A DNA stretch of 37,005 nucleotides from Isotricha intestinalis (taxonomy: Eukaryota; Ciliophora; Litostomatea; Vestibuliferida; Isotrichidae). Below the pieces are notes generated by a model. The model saw only the letters and a list, made by a program, of their open reading frames with translations. It ran no database searches and was not told the DNA's origin. Made by a program: the position numbers and the translations under genes. Where the stretch lies: contig JAJJLU010000495.1 of NCBI GenBank assembly GCA_023807065.1, positions 1 through 37,005 of the forward strand, read 5' to 3'. Positions 28,701 through 37,005 of this stretch are shown here, piece after piece. Each line of letters begins with the position of its first letter. Position 1 is the stretch's first letter.

Positions 28701-29111
28701 TTATTTACAAAAATCATTACATATGTCTTCTTCAAGATTACATAAATTGCCATTCACATTACATTTTTCTTCAAATTTTTTTTTCTCTTCTAAACATTCC
28801 TCACATGTTATTTTTTCTAATTTATCTTCTTCTTTTATTTTTTCATATTTATCTATTAAATCTTTTATTATTTTTCTAAATTCAACTGAATTATTTTTGA
28901 ATTCTTCAGTTAAATTCTCTAATTGATTTTTTTCTTCATCAGTTAAATTTTCTTTAAATTTATATTCTATTTCAACTTCATTAATTATTTTTTCTAATTG
29001 TTGAATAAACATTATCCCTTCTTTTATTTTATTATCTTCATCATTAATATCATCTTCACAAATTACAAAATATAATATAAATAAATAAAAAAATATTTTA
29101 AGAAGATTCAT
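28701..29111 (-). CDS. Small secreted acidic protein with C-terminal cysteine motif
   Basis: 136 residues. A clear signal peptide (MNLLKIFFYLFILYFVIC, cleavage near 18-19) precedes an acidic helical, coiled-coil-like body. The C-terminal 35 residues carry six cysteines (two in CEEC, then EKC, LC, IC and FC), likely three disulfides. Three N-glycosylation sequons lie in the helical part (two NLT, one NNS). It is therefore probably secreted or lumenal. No family is recognised. It diverges from the kelch gene with 60 bases between starts. Confidence 0.8.
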   Translation of the reverse strand: MNLLKIFFYLFILYFVICEDDINDEDNKIKEGIMFIQQLEKIINEVEIEYKFKENLTDEEKNQLENLTEEFKNNSVEFRKIIKDLIDKYEKIKEEDKLEKITCEECLEEKKKFEEKCNVNGNLCNLEEDICNDFCK

Positions 29112-29171
29112 TTTCTAATTAAAAAAAAAAGACATAATTTAAATATATAAATTTAAATTAAATTTTTAAAA
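29112..29171. promoter_or_regulatory. 60-base divergent intergenic region (shared promoter)
   Basis: 60 AT-rich bases, with an A-tract followed by TA-rich sequence, between two diverging start codons. Both promoters must lie here or inside coding sequence. Confidence 0.55.
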
Positions 29172-30872
29172 ATGACAAATTTACAAACATTAATCTGGAA
29201 AAAAATAGAAAAAACAGAAAATGACAATTTTTGGCCAAGTAATATAATAGGAGGATCTTTAGTATATGTAGATGATACGAAACAATATTTTTTAATAGGA
29301 GGAAATGATAAATTATATGATAATAATAGTACATTAAATGGGTTAAATAAATCTTTTCAAAATTCTGATAAAATAAATGTATATATATATGAATTACAAC
29401 CAATTAAAAAATGGATTAAGAAAGAAACAAAAGGTATTTCACCAAAAACAAGAATTTTTCATAGATGTATATATTTTTTTCCTTATATTTTCTTATTTGG
29501 TGGAATAGAATTAGGAACAAAAAAAGAAAATCAAAAAGATGATTTATATTCTCTTAATATAAAAACATTTGAATGGAAAAAATATTCTTTAAATAATAAA
29601 ATAGGAAATAGATCTGAATTTCAATGGGTAAAAATAGAATCATCTTTATCATTTATTTATGGTGGAAACTCATTAACAAATGATACTTTATATAATGATT
29701 TGTGGTTATTTAAATATAATAAAAATACTTTTTCTCAAAGTGAAAATAAGGAAAAGTTCTTTTTGAAAATAAATCAAAAAGGAGAAATTCCGGGTAAATT
29801 AAAAGCATTTTCAATGGAATATTGTGATGGAAATTTATATTTATTTGGAGGAATAGATGACAAAGGATATAATAATAACAATTTATATAAATTTAATCTT
29901 TTAACTCAATCTTGGGATAATTTAAGATTAAAAGGAAATCCTCCTTCTGAAAGATGTTATCATGAAATGAGTTTAATCAATGAAGAAAATATATTAATTT
30001 ATGGTGGTATAAAGGGAAATTTGAAAGATATAAAAAATTTATATAATGATGTGTATATAATTAATTTAAAAGATTTATATTGGATTAGTACTATTATAGG
30101 TGGAATTGCTCCTAATCAAACTTATGCTTTTTCTCTTTGTTGTAATTATGGATGTAAAAGTAATGATGAAGAAGGTTCTTCTTATGAAATATTTATTTTA
30201 GGAGGTAAAGAAGAAAATTATGATATTTCATATTTAAAGATTTATTCTATTTCAGAAATTGATTCTAATTATAATTATTATTCTTCTATTAAAGATATTA
30301 ATTATAAAGATGAAGGAAATAAAGAAACTTTTCTTATTCAATCAGAAAAAAATATTGATGATTATAAAGAAAAAATTGCTGATTTAGAATTACTTTCTAG
30401 AAATAGAGAATTATTAAATGAGGAAATGAAAAAAGAAATTAATGAAATGAAAAAGAAATTATTAAAACAAAATAATAATTTAAATGAACAAATAATGAAT
30501 TTAGATGAGAAAATTAAAGAGCAAGAAATACAAAAAAATAAGATTAAAGATAATTATAACAATGATATTACAATGACAAATTTAAAAATAAAATTAAAAA
30601 CTATTATGGAAAAAAAAACAGAAAAAAATACAGAAATTTTTGCAAATACATGCGAATTTTTTATGAATTATTATGGAGTTGCTTCTAAAATATTATATAA
30701 TAATCAAGGAGAATTAAATAATTATATTCCCTATGTTGATTTAGAAAGTATGAAACAAAAATATAGTACAAAATTAGAAGATATTAAAACAAAATTACAA
30801 AAATTTAATAATCAAGAAGATGTCCTAGTTTTAGAATTAAATAAATATAAAAATAAGGATAATTTTAATTAA
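29172..30872 (+). CDS. Kelch-repeat protein with C-terminal coiled coil
   Basis: 566 residues. Residues 1-350 hold five to six kelch repeats recognised by the paired glycines plus downstream Tyr and Trp: FLIGGND, FLFGGIELG...EWKKY, FIYGGNS...DLWLF, YLFGGIDD...QSWDNL, LIYGGIKG...DLYWIS and FILGGKEE. They form a beta-propeller. From about 385 to the end the sequence is heptad-like Lys/Glu-rich coiled coil interrupted by a short hydrophobic section (about 475-510). Kelch plus coiled-coil proteins act as scaffolds at actin, cell-end or ciliary structures; the partner here is unknown. There is no BTB or F-box, so a role as a cullin adaptor is not indicated. Confidence 0.9.
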   Translation: MTNLQTLIWKKIEKTENDNFWPSNIIGGSLVYVDDTKQYFLIGGNDKLYDNNSTLNGLNKSFQNSDKINVYIYELQPIKKWIKKETKGISPKTRIFHRCIYFFPYIFLFGGIELGTKKENQKDDLYSLNIKTFEWKKYSLNNKIGNRSEFQWVKIESSLSFIYGGNSLTNDTLYNDLWLFKYNKNTFSQSENKEKFFLKINQKGEIPGKLKAFSMEYCDGNLYLFGGIDDKGYNNNNLYKFNLLTQSWDNLRLKGNPPSERCYHEMSLINEENILIYGGIKGNLKDIKNLYNDVYIINLKDLYWISTIIGGIAPNQTYAFSLCCNYGCKSNDEEGSSYEIFILGGKEENYDISYLKIYSISEIDSNYNYYSSIKDINYKDEGNKETFLIQSEKNIDDYKEKIADLELLSRNRELLNEEMKKEINEMKKKLLKQNNNLNEQIMNLDEKIKEQEIQKNKIKDNYNNDITMTNLKIKLKTIMEKKTEKNTEIFANTCEFFMNYYGVASKILYNNQGELNNYIPYVDLESMKQKYSTKLEDIKTKLQKFNNQEDVLVLELNKYKNKDNFN

Positions 30873-31327
30873 TGAATTTTTTAATATAAACAATAGTTTT
30901 AATTTTCTTATTTTCAGTTATCTTTAATTGATATTACAATTAATAAAAACCTTCCAAATCTTTTGAATTTAAATTGATTTTTTATTAAAATCAAAACATT
31001 CTGATAATACCTTTTTTCAACTATTCATTAAATTTTGTTCTTGGAAAAAATCATTTTTTTTCTCCTTCATTTAAACTATTTTTTTTTATTTTAATAATGC
31101 ATTTCTCGTTTAATTAGAACAGGTAAATTCTTTAATAAAACTTATTTTTTCATAAACCGATAAAATGTATTTTTGAAAATCTTTTGTTTAATTTATATTA
31201 TTTCTAATTTTCTGTTAAATCAATTCATTATTGTTGATTTAAAAAAAATTTAAAAACTATCATTAATAATTTAATTTTGAAAGAAAATAAAAAATTATGT
31301 AAAATAAATATATAATAATAGAAATTC
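30873..31327. other. Convergent intergenic region, 455 bases
   Basis: AT-rich spacer between two convergent genes. A few broken short runs on the minus strand (e.g. KNLPVLIKREMHY then TAA) could be remnants, but none is convincing. No RNA gene or repeat was seen. Confidence 0.45.
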
Positions 31328-33118
31328 CTAACTTCCTTTGCATTGTCCACATTTAAAAGCATTAAATAAAGAATCAATAAAACTTTCTTTAGGTTCTTCT
31401 TTTTTTTTTTTATTTTTTTCTTTTTTTTCTTCTTGTATTCTTTGAGCTTTTTCAACTAAATCAATAGTTCTTAAAATTTTTTGTGTAGATTCTTTATAAT
31501 TAGTTCCTTCATATAATAAATCTCTAGGAAGAAAATTCATATTTAACATTTTACTTGGATCATTTTTTCTTTTAATATCACCTCTTGTATTATTTAAATC
31601 TTTTAAAAAATTAAATTCATCTCCTTCATGTAAATCTTTAATTTCATTTTGTACTTCATTATATATTTCTTCTTTTTTTTTGTTTGAATATTTTTTTTTT
31701 TCTTTATCATTATTTTTGTTTTTGTTGTTTTTTTTCTTTTCTGCCATTTTAAATATTTTTTCTAATTCAAGATCTTGCTTTTCATCTAATATTCCTGTAC
31801 TAATTGAAACTTCTTCATCATTTATATCATTTTTTTTACTTCTTTTTACATATTGTTTTAAATCTCTTTTTTCATCATTTATTATTTTGTTTTGCTCATT
31901 TTCTTCAATTTCTTTTTCTTTTATTTTTAAATTTTTTGATATTATGTTTTTATCTTTTTTTTCTTTTGGTTTTGATTCTTCTTCACTATCATCACTAAAT
32001 GGTAAAAAATTATCTTTTTTTTCTTTTTTGATTTTTTTTTTTTTATCATCATTGTTATTACTAATATAATTATTATTATTCTGAAAATTATAATTATCAG
32101 AATTAATTTTATTTTTTTCATCATTTATTTCAAATTCTTTCCCCCAATCAATTTTCTTATTTTCTTTTTCATTTTCCTTTTCATAAAGTTCAGGAAAATA
32201 AACTTTTTCAAATTTCTTAACCCAAGGATGTTTAAAAATATCATTTATTTTAATTCTTTTATCTTTCTCAGCTAACAATAATTTCATTAAATCAATACAA
32301 TCTTTACTTATTTTTTTATGGATTTCAAATTTCATATTAGTAATATTATCAAAAATTTCTTTCATAACATCCTTACAATTATTATTGGCTCTAAAAGGAG
32401 AATAACCATGAATCATTTCATATAATAAAACTCCAAGAGACCATATATCAATTCCATAATCATATAATTCATCATTTACAATTTCAGGAGCCATATATTC
32501 ATATGTTCCACAAAAAGTTTGTCTTTCACCTTTACTTATATCAACACACCAACCAAAATCACATAATTTAATATTTTTCTTTTCATCTATTAAAATATTT
32601 TCTGGCTTAATATCTCTATGAGCTAAACCATTATAATGAAGAAATTGAATTGCTGATGCAACTTGAATAAAATATTTGAAAGATTCATTTTCAGATAATC
32701 CATGATGTTTTTGAATAAGAGAAAATAAAGTTCCATTTGGAATATAATCCATTATCATATTATATTCTCTATCATCTTCTACAGTTGAATATAATTTGAC
32801 TATATATGGATGTGTTATTCTTATGTGAATTGATATTTCTCTTTTTATTATTTCAAGTGATGCTCCACTTTCTATTACATTTTTTTTGTTTATTTGCTTT
32901 AATGCATATAATTTATTGTCTTTTTTATTTTTTATTAAGAATATTTCACCAAATGCTCCTTTACCTATTGATTTATTCTGGAATGAAGAATCTTTTATTA
33001 TTGTGAAATCAGATAATGGATAATTTTTGTTTTCAATTTGTGCATTGTATTTAAATTCACCTTTTACTAAAAAGGGAGAAGTTAAATTATTGGTGTTTAA
33101 TTTTTGTTTATTTGACAT
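31328..33118 (-). CDS. Aurora-like Ser/Thr protein kinase with long charged tail
   Basis: 596 residues with the kinase domain at about 45-301: glycine loop GKGAFG 52-57, Lys74, Glu94, HRD 167-169, DFG 187-189 followed by Trp190, activation loop RQTFCGTYEYMAPE with Thr201. The DFGW signature and the T-loop pattern are those of Aurora kinases, which run mitosis and in several protists also flagellar or ciliary length. The PKA-type CGTYEYMAPE wording leaves a wider AGC/Aurora-like placement open. The 295-residue tail is Lys/Glu/Asn-rich with conserved-looking ends (FNFLKDLNNTRGD, NFLPRDLLYEGTNY) and finishes CGQCKGS. The tail is longer than in animal Auroras. It ends in TAG, the only such stop among the confident genes. 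Confidence 0.87.
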   Translation of the reverse strand: MSNKQKLNTNNLTSPFLVKGEFKYNAQIENKNYPLSDFTIIKDSSFQNKSIGKGAFGEIFLIKNKKDNKLYALKQINKKNVIESGASLEIIKREISIHIRITHPYIVKLYSTVEDDREYNMIMDYIPNGTLFSLIQKHHGLSENESFKYFIQVASAIQFLHYNGLAHRDIKPENILIDEKKNIKLCDFGWCVDISKGERQTFCGTYEYMAPEIVNDELYDYGIDIWSLGVLLYEMIHGYSPFRANNNCKDVMKEIFDNITNMKFEIHKKISKDCIDLMKLLLAEKDKRIKINDIFKHPWVKKFEKVYFPELYEKENEKENKKIDWGKEFEINDEKNKINSDNYNFQNNNNYISNNNDDKKKKIKKEKKDNFLPFSDDSEEESKPKEKKDKNIISKNLKIKEKEIEENEQNKIINDEKRDLKQYVKRSKKNDINDEEVSISTGILDEKQDLELEKIFKMAEKKKNNKNKNNDKEKKKYSNKKKEEIYNEVQNEIKDLHEGDEFNFLKDLNNTRGDIKRKNDPSKMLNMNFLPRDLLYEGTNYKESTQKILRTIDLVEKAQRIQEEKKEKNKKKKEEPKESFIDSLFNAFKCGQCKGS

Positions 33119-33636
33119 TTTTTTATGAAATTTCTTATTTATTTTTAATTAAAATTAGTTATTATTAAATTATTATAAGAAAAAGAAAAGAGAAATAAAG
33201 AAAAAAATGTCTAAAATCTATATCGATTGAATTAATTAACTTCTATAATATTTGAATTAATTTGATTCATCATAACTTTCAAAAATTCATTTTTAAATCT
33301 AAAAGACAAGATTTTCAAAAAAAAGCAAAAATTTCGTTTGTTTTCGATTTAAAGATTTTTTTGGAGAAAAAAATATATGTTTTGTATATGCCTAAAAATA
33401 TATATGAAGAAGATAATATATTTTTAAACAATTGTATAATAAACTTCTAATGTTCATTTTATAAAGTTACTACTTTAGTGTTGTTTAATAATTTTCACTA
33501 TTTTTGTTTATCAAAAATTTACTTATTATTATATATATTAATAAAAATGAATTATATAATTTTTAAATTTTGGTAATTTTAATTATATGTATTTAATCAT
33601 TTTAGAAATTTATTTTTTCAAAATTCATTTTAATAA
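33119..33636. promoter_or_regulatory. Divergent intergenic region, 518 bases
   Basis: Spacer between the starts of the Aurora-like kinase and the EED gene. An open run on the plus strand at 33262-33450 lacks an ATG until its last third (MPKNIYEEDN) and has no recognisable domain, so I do not call it a gene. Otherwise plain AT-rich sequence. Confidence 0.45.
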
Positions 33637-34878
33637 ATGGAAATTACTACAATAAATGAAAGAACATTAGATTATTGTAAAAATTTAGAATTAAAAGATA
33701 TGTTCCCAAAATCATTAGGATATAAAAATATAGATAATGATATAGATTTTAATATTAATAACACAGAAAATATTCCAGAAAACCCAAAACAAAAATATAC
33801 AATGAGTCCAAATAAACAATGTTTATATTCATTTCAAAATCCAATAAAAGCAATAACTTCATTAAACAACATATTATGTATAGGTTCAGGAGAAAATTTA
33901 TTTATATATAATATAGAAGATTCAAAGAAAATAGAATATATATCAAATTTCACAATTAAAGAACATAAAGTAAATACTATATCATTAACATCAATAAATT
34001 TATATATAGACGGATATGAAGAACCAATAAATCATGTAATATGTGCAATTGGAAATTCATCTCCTGTAATATATTTAGTAGATGCTTTAGGTAATATTGT
34101 AATATCAAAAAATCAATTAATAGGTCATAGAAATGAAGTATATGATTTAAAAACTCACCCTCTCAAACCAGAAATTTTACTTTCATGTTCAAAAGATTGC
34201 ACAATTAGAATTTGGAATATAATAACTTCAAGTCAATTAGTTTTATTTGGTGGAAAAGAAAGTAATTTAAGCGATGTTTTATCAATAGATTGGCATCTTT
34301 CAGGTGATAGATTTGTTTCAGGTGGAATTGATAATTCTGTAAAAATATATATTATAAATGATAAAATTAAACAAATAATTGAAGAAGATAAAACTAATAA
34401 ATGGAATAAGAAAACTTTAATTAAAAGTAAACCTTATTTTTCATGTGATACTATTCATGGAAATTATATAGATTGTGTAAGATTTAATGGTAATTTTATT
34501 ATTTCAAAATCAGTTGATGGTGTTATTAAAGAATGGTTACCTACTATAAGGGATGATGGGAATTATTATTTTTTAATTAATACTTATATTTTTGAAACAA
34601 GTCAATTTATTATTGGAATTCAATTTTGTTTTTTTCAAGAAAATAATTTACTTTTTGTTGGAAATGAGAAAGGAAAAGGATTTATGTTTGAAATTAATGA
34701 ATGTCAAAATACTAATAACAATGATAATTATTTTTTTACAAATAAACCTAATTCAGAATGTCAAATTGTTAAAGATAATATTTTATTAAGAGTTTGTGAA
34801 TATAATGATATGAATAAATGCATTTTTTTTGGAGGAGAAAATGGTTCTCTATATGTGACTTCTGTTGAATCTTTATAA
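33637..34878 (+). CDS. EED: Polycomb PRC2 subunit EED/ESC (WD40)
   Basis: 413 residues forming a WD40 propeller that tracks EED closely: GHRNEVYDLKTHP, LLSCSKDCTIRIWN, LVLFGGKES, VLSIDWHLSGDRFVSGGID, then IHGNYIDCVRFNGNFIISKS and IKEWLP. The last two match the EED-specific HRNYVDCVRW...ILSKS...W-x-P segment, which distinguishes it from generic WD40 proteins. EED is the H3K27me3-reading subunit of Polycomb repressive complex 2 and allosterically stimulates the SET enzyme E(z). In ciliates, PRC2-type complexes deposit H3K27 and H3K9 methylation that guides transposon silencing and DNA elimination in the developing macronucleus. The N-terminal 60 residues are an Asn-rich extension. A 30-40-residue Asn-rich loop lies near residue 360. 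Confidence 0.93.
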   Translation: MEITTINERTLDYCKNLELKDMFPKSLGYKNIDNDIDFNINNTENIPENPKQKYTMSPNKQCLYSFQNPIKAITSLNNILCIGSGENLFIYNIEDSKKIEYISNFTIKEHKVNTISLTSINLYIDGYEEPINHVICAIGNSSPVIYLVDALGNIVISKNQLIGHRNEVYDLKTHPLKPEILLSCSKDCTIRIWNIITSSQLVLFGGKESNLSDVLSIDWHLSGDRFVSGGIDNSVKIYIINDKIKQIIEEDKTNKWNKKTLIKSKPYFSCDTIHGNYIDCVRFNGNFIISKSVDGVIKEWLPTIRDDGNYYFLINTYIFETSQFIIGIQFCFFQENNLLFVGNEKGKGFMFEINECQNTNNNDNYFFTNKPNSECQIVKDNILLRVCEYNDMNKCIFFGGENGSLYVTSVESL

Positions 34879-34975
34879 TTTTTATTTTTTTAAAATGAAT
34901 TATAAATAAGTAAATTAATTAAAATTGAGATTTAAAAAAAGATAAAATAAAAATTAAAATAAAGAAAAATTAGTT

Positions 34976-36712
34976 TTAATTTTTACTGGGGGAAAAATTT
35001 TGAGAAGTACCAGAACTTGAACTAGAACTAGAACTACTTTTACTTATTTGACTACTTTTTTCTTCTTCTTTAACAGAAGGTGGAGAAATTTTATCAAAAA
35101 CACCAATAATATTATTAATTTTTTCTTCCATAGTTGCAACGTTATTTTCTACATAATCTAAATAATTCATTAATTCATCAAAATCATTAAAAGAAGCACA
35201 AGTTTCTAAATAATAATCTTTTGCAATTTTATATTTTTCCAAAAATAAAGCCATATTTTTTTGATAAGATTCAATTTTACTATTTGCTTTCCCTCTTTTA
35301 AGTTTTTTTAATATTTTAATATATCTCATAACCATCATTAATTCAGCTTCATTTTTTCCTTCAATAGAAATAGCCTTTTCTAAAATTTGGAAAATGGTAA
35401 ATTCATTATTTTCTAAAAGTAAACAATTAGAAACAGAAGAAACAGCTAAAGCTACAAGAAAAGTACCAAATAAACAACTAATAAGAACAAAAATTCTTCC
35501 AAATTCAGTAGTTGGTGCTAAATCACCATAACCAACTGTTGTCATTGTAATAAATATACACCATAAATCATTGTAAAAATGACCAAATTCTACACCTGAT
35601 ACTTCATCGGTGTATCTTTCAAAAATTCTTAAGTTATATGAGCATAAAAATAAGAAAATTAAAAATAATATTAAATCTATTGATAATGGATGAAGTAACA
35701 TTGTACTTTTAAAAGGAAATCCTAATGATATTTCTAAACCATATATTTTAAATGCTCTAAATGCTCTTTGATTATAATAATTTGATGTTGCTAAATAATA
35801 TTTTACTACAAACCAAAGACGAATTAAACAAAAAGCAGTAAATATTGAATTTAATGGAACATTATAATTCATATCAAATTTTTCTGAATGAAAATGACAA
35901 TTTATTCCATATGTCATTGGCATTGGAGCTAAAAAGAATATAATTATATTCCATAAAAAACTAAAGAATTTTTTTTTTGATTCAATTATTATTTTATAAT
36001 TCTTGACATTATGATTATTAACTAATTGATAAAAAATAACTTCATCAAGATAAATCGAAATCCATAAAAAAATACTACAAATAAAAGAAAGATAAGAACA
36101 AAATTTTCCAGTTTTTCTAGATGCATCAATATATTTTTTGCTCAAAGCATAATAATCTCTAAGATCATCTTTAATATCATAAACATGTAAATAATGAAGA
36201 GAATCTTCTTCTGCCCTAATAACTGTATTTTCATATTCTACTATACTACTTATAACAGATATAATTGAAAGTATTAATTGAATTTTACAATTAAAAACAT
36301 AAACTGTATGATAAAAATCTTGAATGTGAGATGGTTTTTTATTTCCTTTTTCTTTTTTTTCCTCTGTTTTTTTTTCATCTGAATTTTTCCTTAATAATAA
36401 ATTTGTTCTTTCTCCTAATTTAAATTCCTTTTTATCTATTAAATTTCCTATTGAATTTGCTAATGAATCTAAAGCTTTTGCATCCTCTCCTTCTGTATTT
36501 ATTCTTTTTTTTATTCCATTTCCTTCTTTTGATTTTGGAATATCAAATTCTAATTTTTTCTTTTTACCATTAATATCTTTTGACATCGATATTCCTAATG
36601 TTTCTATAGGAGTTTTATCATTTATTTCTGAATAGTCTGATTCATTTACTATTATACTTGCTGTGTGAATGGAGCTTAATTTTTTATTTGGGTGACGAAC
36701 ATTATTTTCCAT
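34976..36712 (-). CDS. SK-type (small-conductance Ca2+-activated) potassium channel
   Basis: 578 residues. A cytosolic N-terminus (about 1-130) precedes six TM segments: S1 near 135-160, S2 near 195-220, S3 near 250-270, S4 near 290-310, S5 near 350-372, S6 near 405-430. The selectivity filter is TTVGYGDLAP. The S5 end NLRIFERYTD matches the SK hallmark around CERYHD, and S4 has few charges, as expected for voltage-independent SK channels. After S6 comes a helical stretch (about 437-545) where SK channels bind calmodulin. The tail is a Ser tract (codons near 35000-35060). It should pass K+ on Ca2+ rise, affecting membrane potential and ciliary beating. Calmodulin binding is inferred by position. 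Confidence 0.88.
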   Translation of the reverse strand: MENNVRHPNKKLSSIHTASIIVNESDYSEINDKTPIETLGISMSKDINGKKKKLEFDIPKSKEGNGIKKRINTEGEDAKALDSLANSIGNLIDKKEFKLGERTNLLLRKNSDEKKTEEKKEKGNKKPSHIQDFYHTVYVFNCKIQLILSIISVISSIVEYENTVIRAEEDSLHYLHVYDIKDDLRDYYALSKKYIDASRKTGKFCSYLSFICSIFLWISIYLDEVIFYQLVNNHNVKNYKIIIESKKKFFSFLWNIIIFFLAPMPMTYGINCHFHSEKFDMNYNVPLNSIFTAFCLIRLWFVVKYYLATSNYYNQRAFRAFKIYGLEISLGFPFKSTMLLHPLSIDLILFLIFLFLCSYNLRIFERYTDEVSGVEFGHFYNDLWCIFITMTTVGYGDLAPTTEFGRIFVLISCLFGTFLVALAVSSVSNCLLLENNEFTIFQILEKAISIEGKNEAELMMVMRYIKILKKLKRGKANSKIESYQKNMALFLEKYKIAKDYYLETCASFNDFDELMNYLDYVENNVATMEEKINNIIGVFDKISPPSVKEEEKSSQISKSSSSSSSSSGTSQNFSPSKN

Positions 36713-37005
36713 GTTTTTATTTTTTATTTATTAGTGGAATAAATATCATTAATGGTTTAATCTGAATCAATATAAATTTTTAATTTTTATAAATAGTATC
36801 AAAACAATTTTTTTATAATTGAAAAAAATTTGATAATATATATATTAGATTGGTAAATTTTTAAAGACTAATTTTTATATAAAATATTTATCTTATTAAT
36901 AATTATTGCATAAAATAGACCCTATTCCTCTTGTTCATATACGGGATTTTTTTCCATCATTTTTTGAAAAAAACTAAATAGGACATGAACCAGATAGTAG
37001 AATTA
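36713..37005. other. Upstream region of the K+ channel gene and right window edge
   Basis: AT-rich promoter side of the channel gene to about 36910. From 36915 to the edge composition is less AT-rich. ATG at 36985 opens seven codons to the window edge (MNQIVEL), and on the minus strand a 12-codon run MMEKNPVYEQEE lies near 36925-36960. Either could be part of a gene beyond the window, but neither can be supported. No telomere appears at this edge, so the chromosome continues. Confidence 0.4.

Noticed and set aside
29158..29403. 81-codon minus-strand frame overlapping the kelch gene start
   Set aside because: It is antisense to the first kelch repeat and lacks any protein-like features.
31680..32124. 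Several Phe/Leu- or Lys/Ile-rich open frames overlapping the Aurora-like kinase tail
   Set aside because: They are antisense or frame-shifted shadows of the Lys/Glu-rich tail; their composition is explained by it.
33262..33450. 62-codon open run between the Aurora-like and EED genes
   Set aside because: It has no ATG until late, no recognised domain, and lies in a divergent promoter region; length is within chance for this composition.
34995..35060. Ser-codon run near the end of the K+ channel as a possible separate repeat or regulatory element
   Set aside because: It is in frame and simply encodes a Ser-rich tail.
36930..36992. Short inverted matches (CCTATT/AATAGG and GTTCAT/ATGAAC) near the right edge
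   Set aside because: The two six-base pairs interleave rather than nest, so no simple hairpin forms; likely chance.

Overview
The window is one end of an AT-rich (about four-fifths A+T by eye), gene-dense eukaryotic chromosome. The left edge is a run of CCCCAAT telomere repeats, and the first gene ends about 560 bases inside it. Telomere-capped, compact, almost intronless DNA with asparagine-rich low-complexity proteins and ciliate-type families points to a ciliate macronuclear chromosome. TAA (most genes), TGA (16086..18143 and 27401..27979) and TAG (31328..33118) all end otherwise complete genes, so the standard genetic code is in use, which is uncommon in ciliates. Standard code, a 7-base C-rich telomere unit and extreme AT content together suggest a litostome such as a rumen entodiniomorph. 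That placement is inference.

Layout: 1-31 telomere; 595-2104 TBC Rab-GAP with a 31-base intron; 2187-3710 an ERICH2-like protein, a secreted 12-cysteine protein and a BART-domain (ARL2BP-like) protein; 4237-6439 a DHHC palmitoyltransferase and an Asn-rich protein; 6649-8521 a PTEN-like phosphatase and a small protein transcribed away from it, both ending in CaaX-like boxes; 8742-11540 a P-loop NTPase with a possible C-terminal nuclease (Crinkler-like); 11944-12993 a membrane receptor-like protein with two cytosolic RING-like modules; 13193-15967 a kinase with a long zinc-knuckle array; 16086-18143 a two-TM protein; 18337-19539 a RING/coiled-coil/MATH-like protein with a 45-base intron; 19578-21074 a DOT1-like methyltransferase; 21261-25403 Elongator subunit ELP1; about 25.8-28.7 kb a gene-poor stretch with decayed coding remnants around one intact 4-TM gene; 28701-30872 a small secreted protein and a kelch protein; 31328-33118 an Aurora-like kinase; 33637-34878 the Polycomb PRC2 subunit EED/ESC; 34976-36712 an SK-type potassium channel.

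Genes lie on both strands with no operon logic. Several head-to-head pairs have only 53-60 bases between start codons. By theme there is membrane and cilia traffic (TBC, BART, DHHC, CaaX proteins), phosphoinositide and Ca2+/K+ signalling (PTEN, SK channel, kinases), chromatin and tRNA modification (EED, DOT1-like, ELP1), and ubiquitin-type RING proteins. The entries most worth following are the NTPase-nuclease protein, the PTEN with an altered P-loop and a CaaX tail, the zinc-array kinase, the receptor-RING protein and the decayed gene field.
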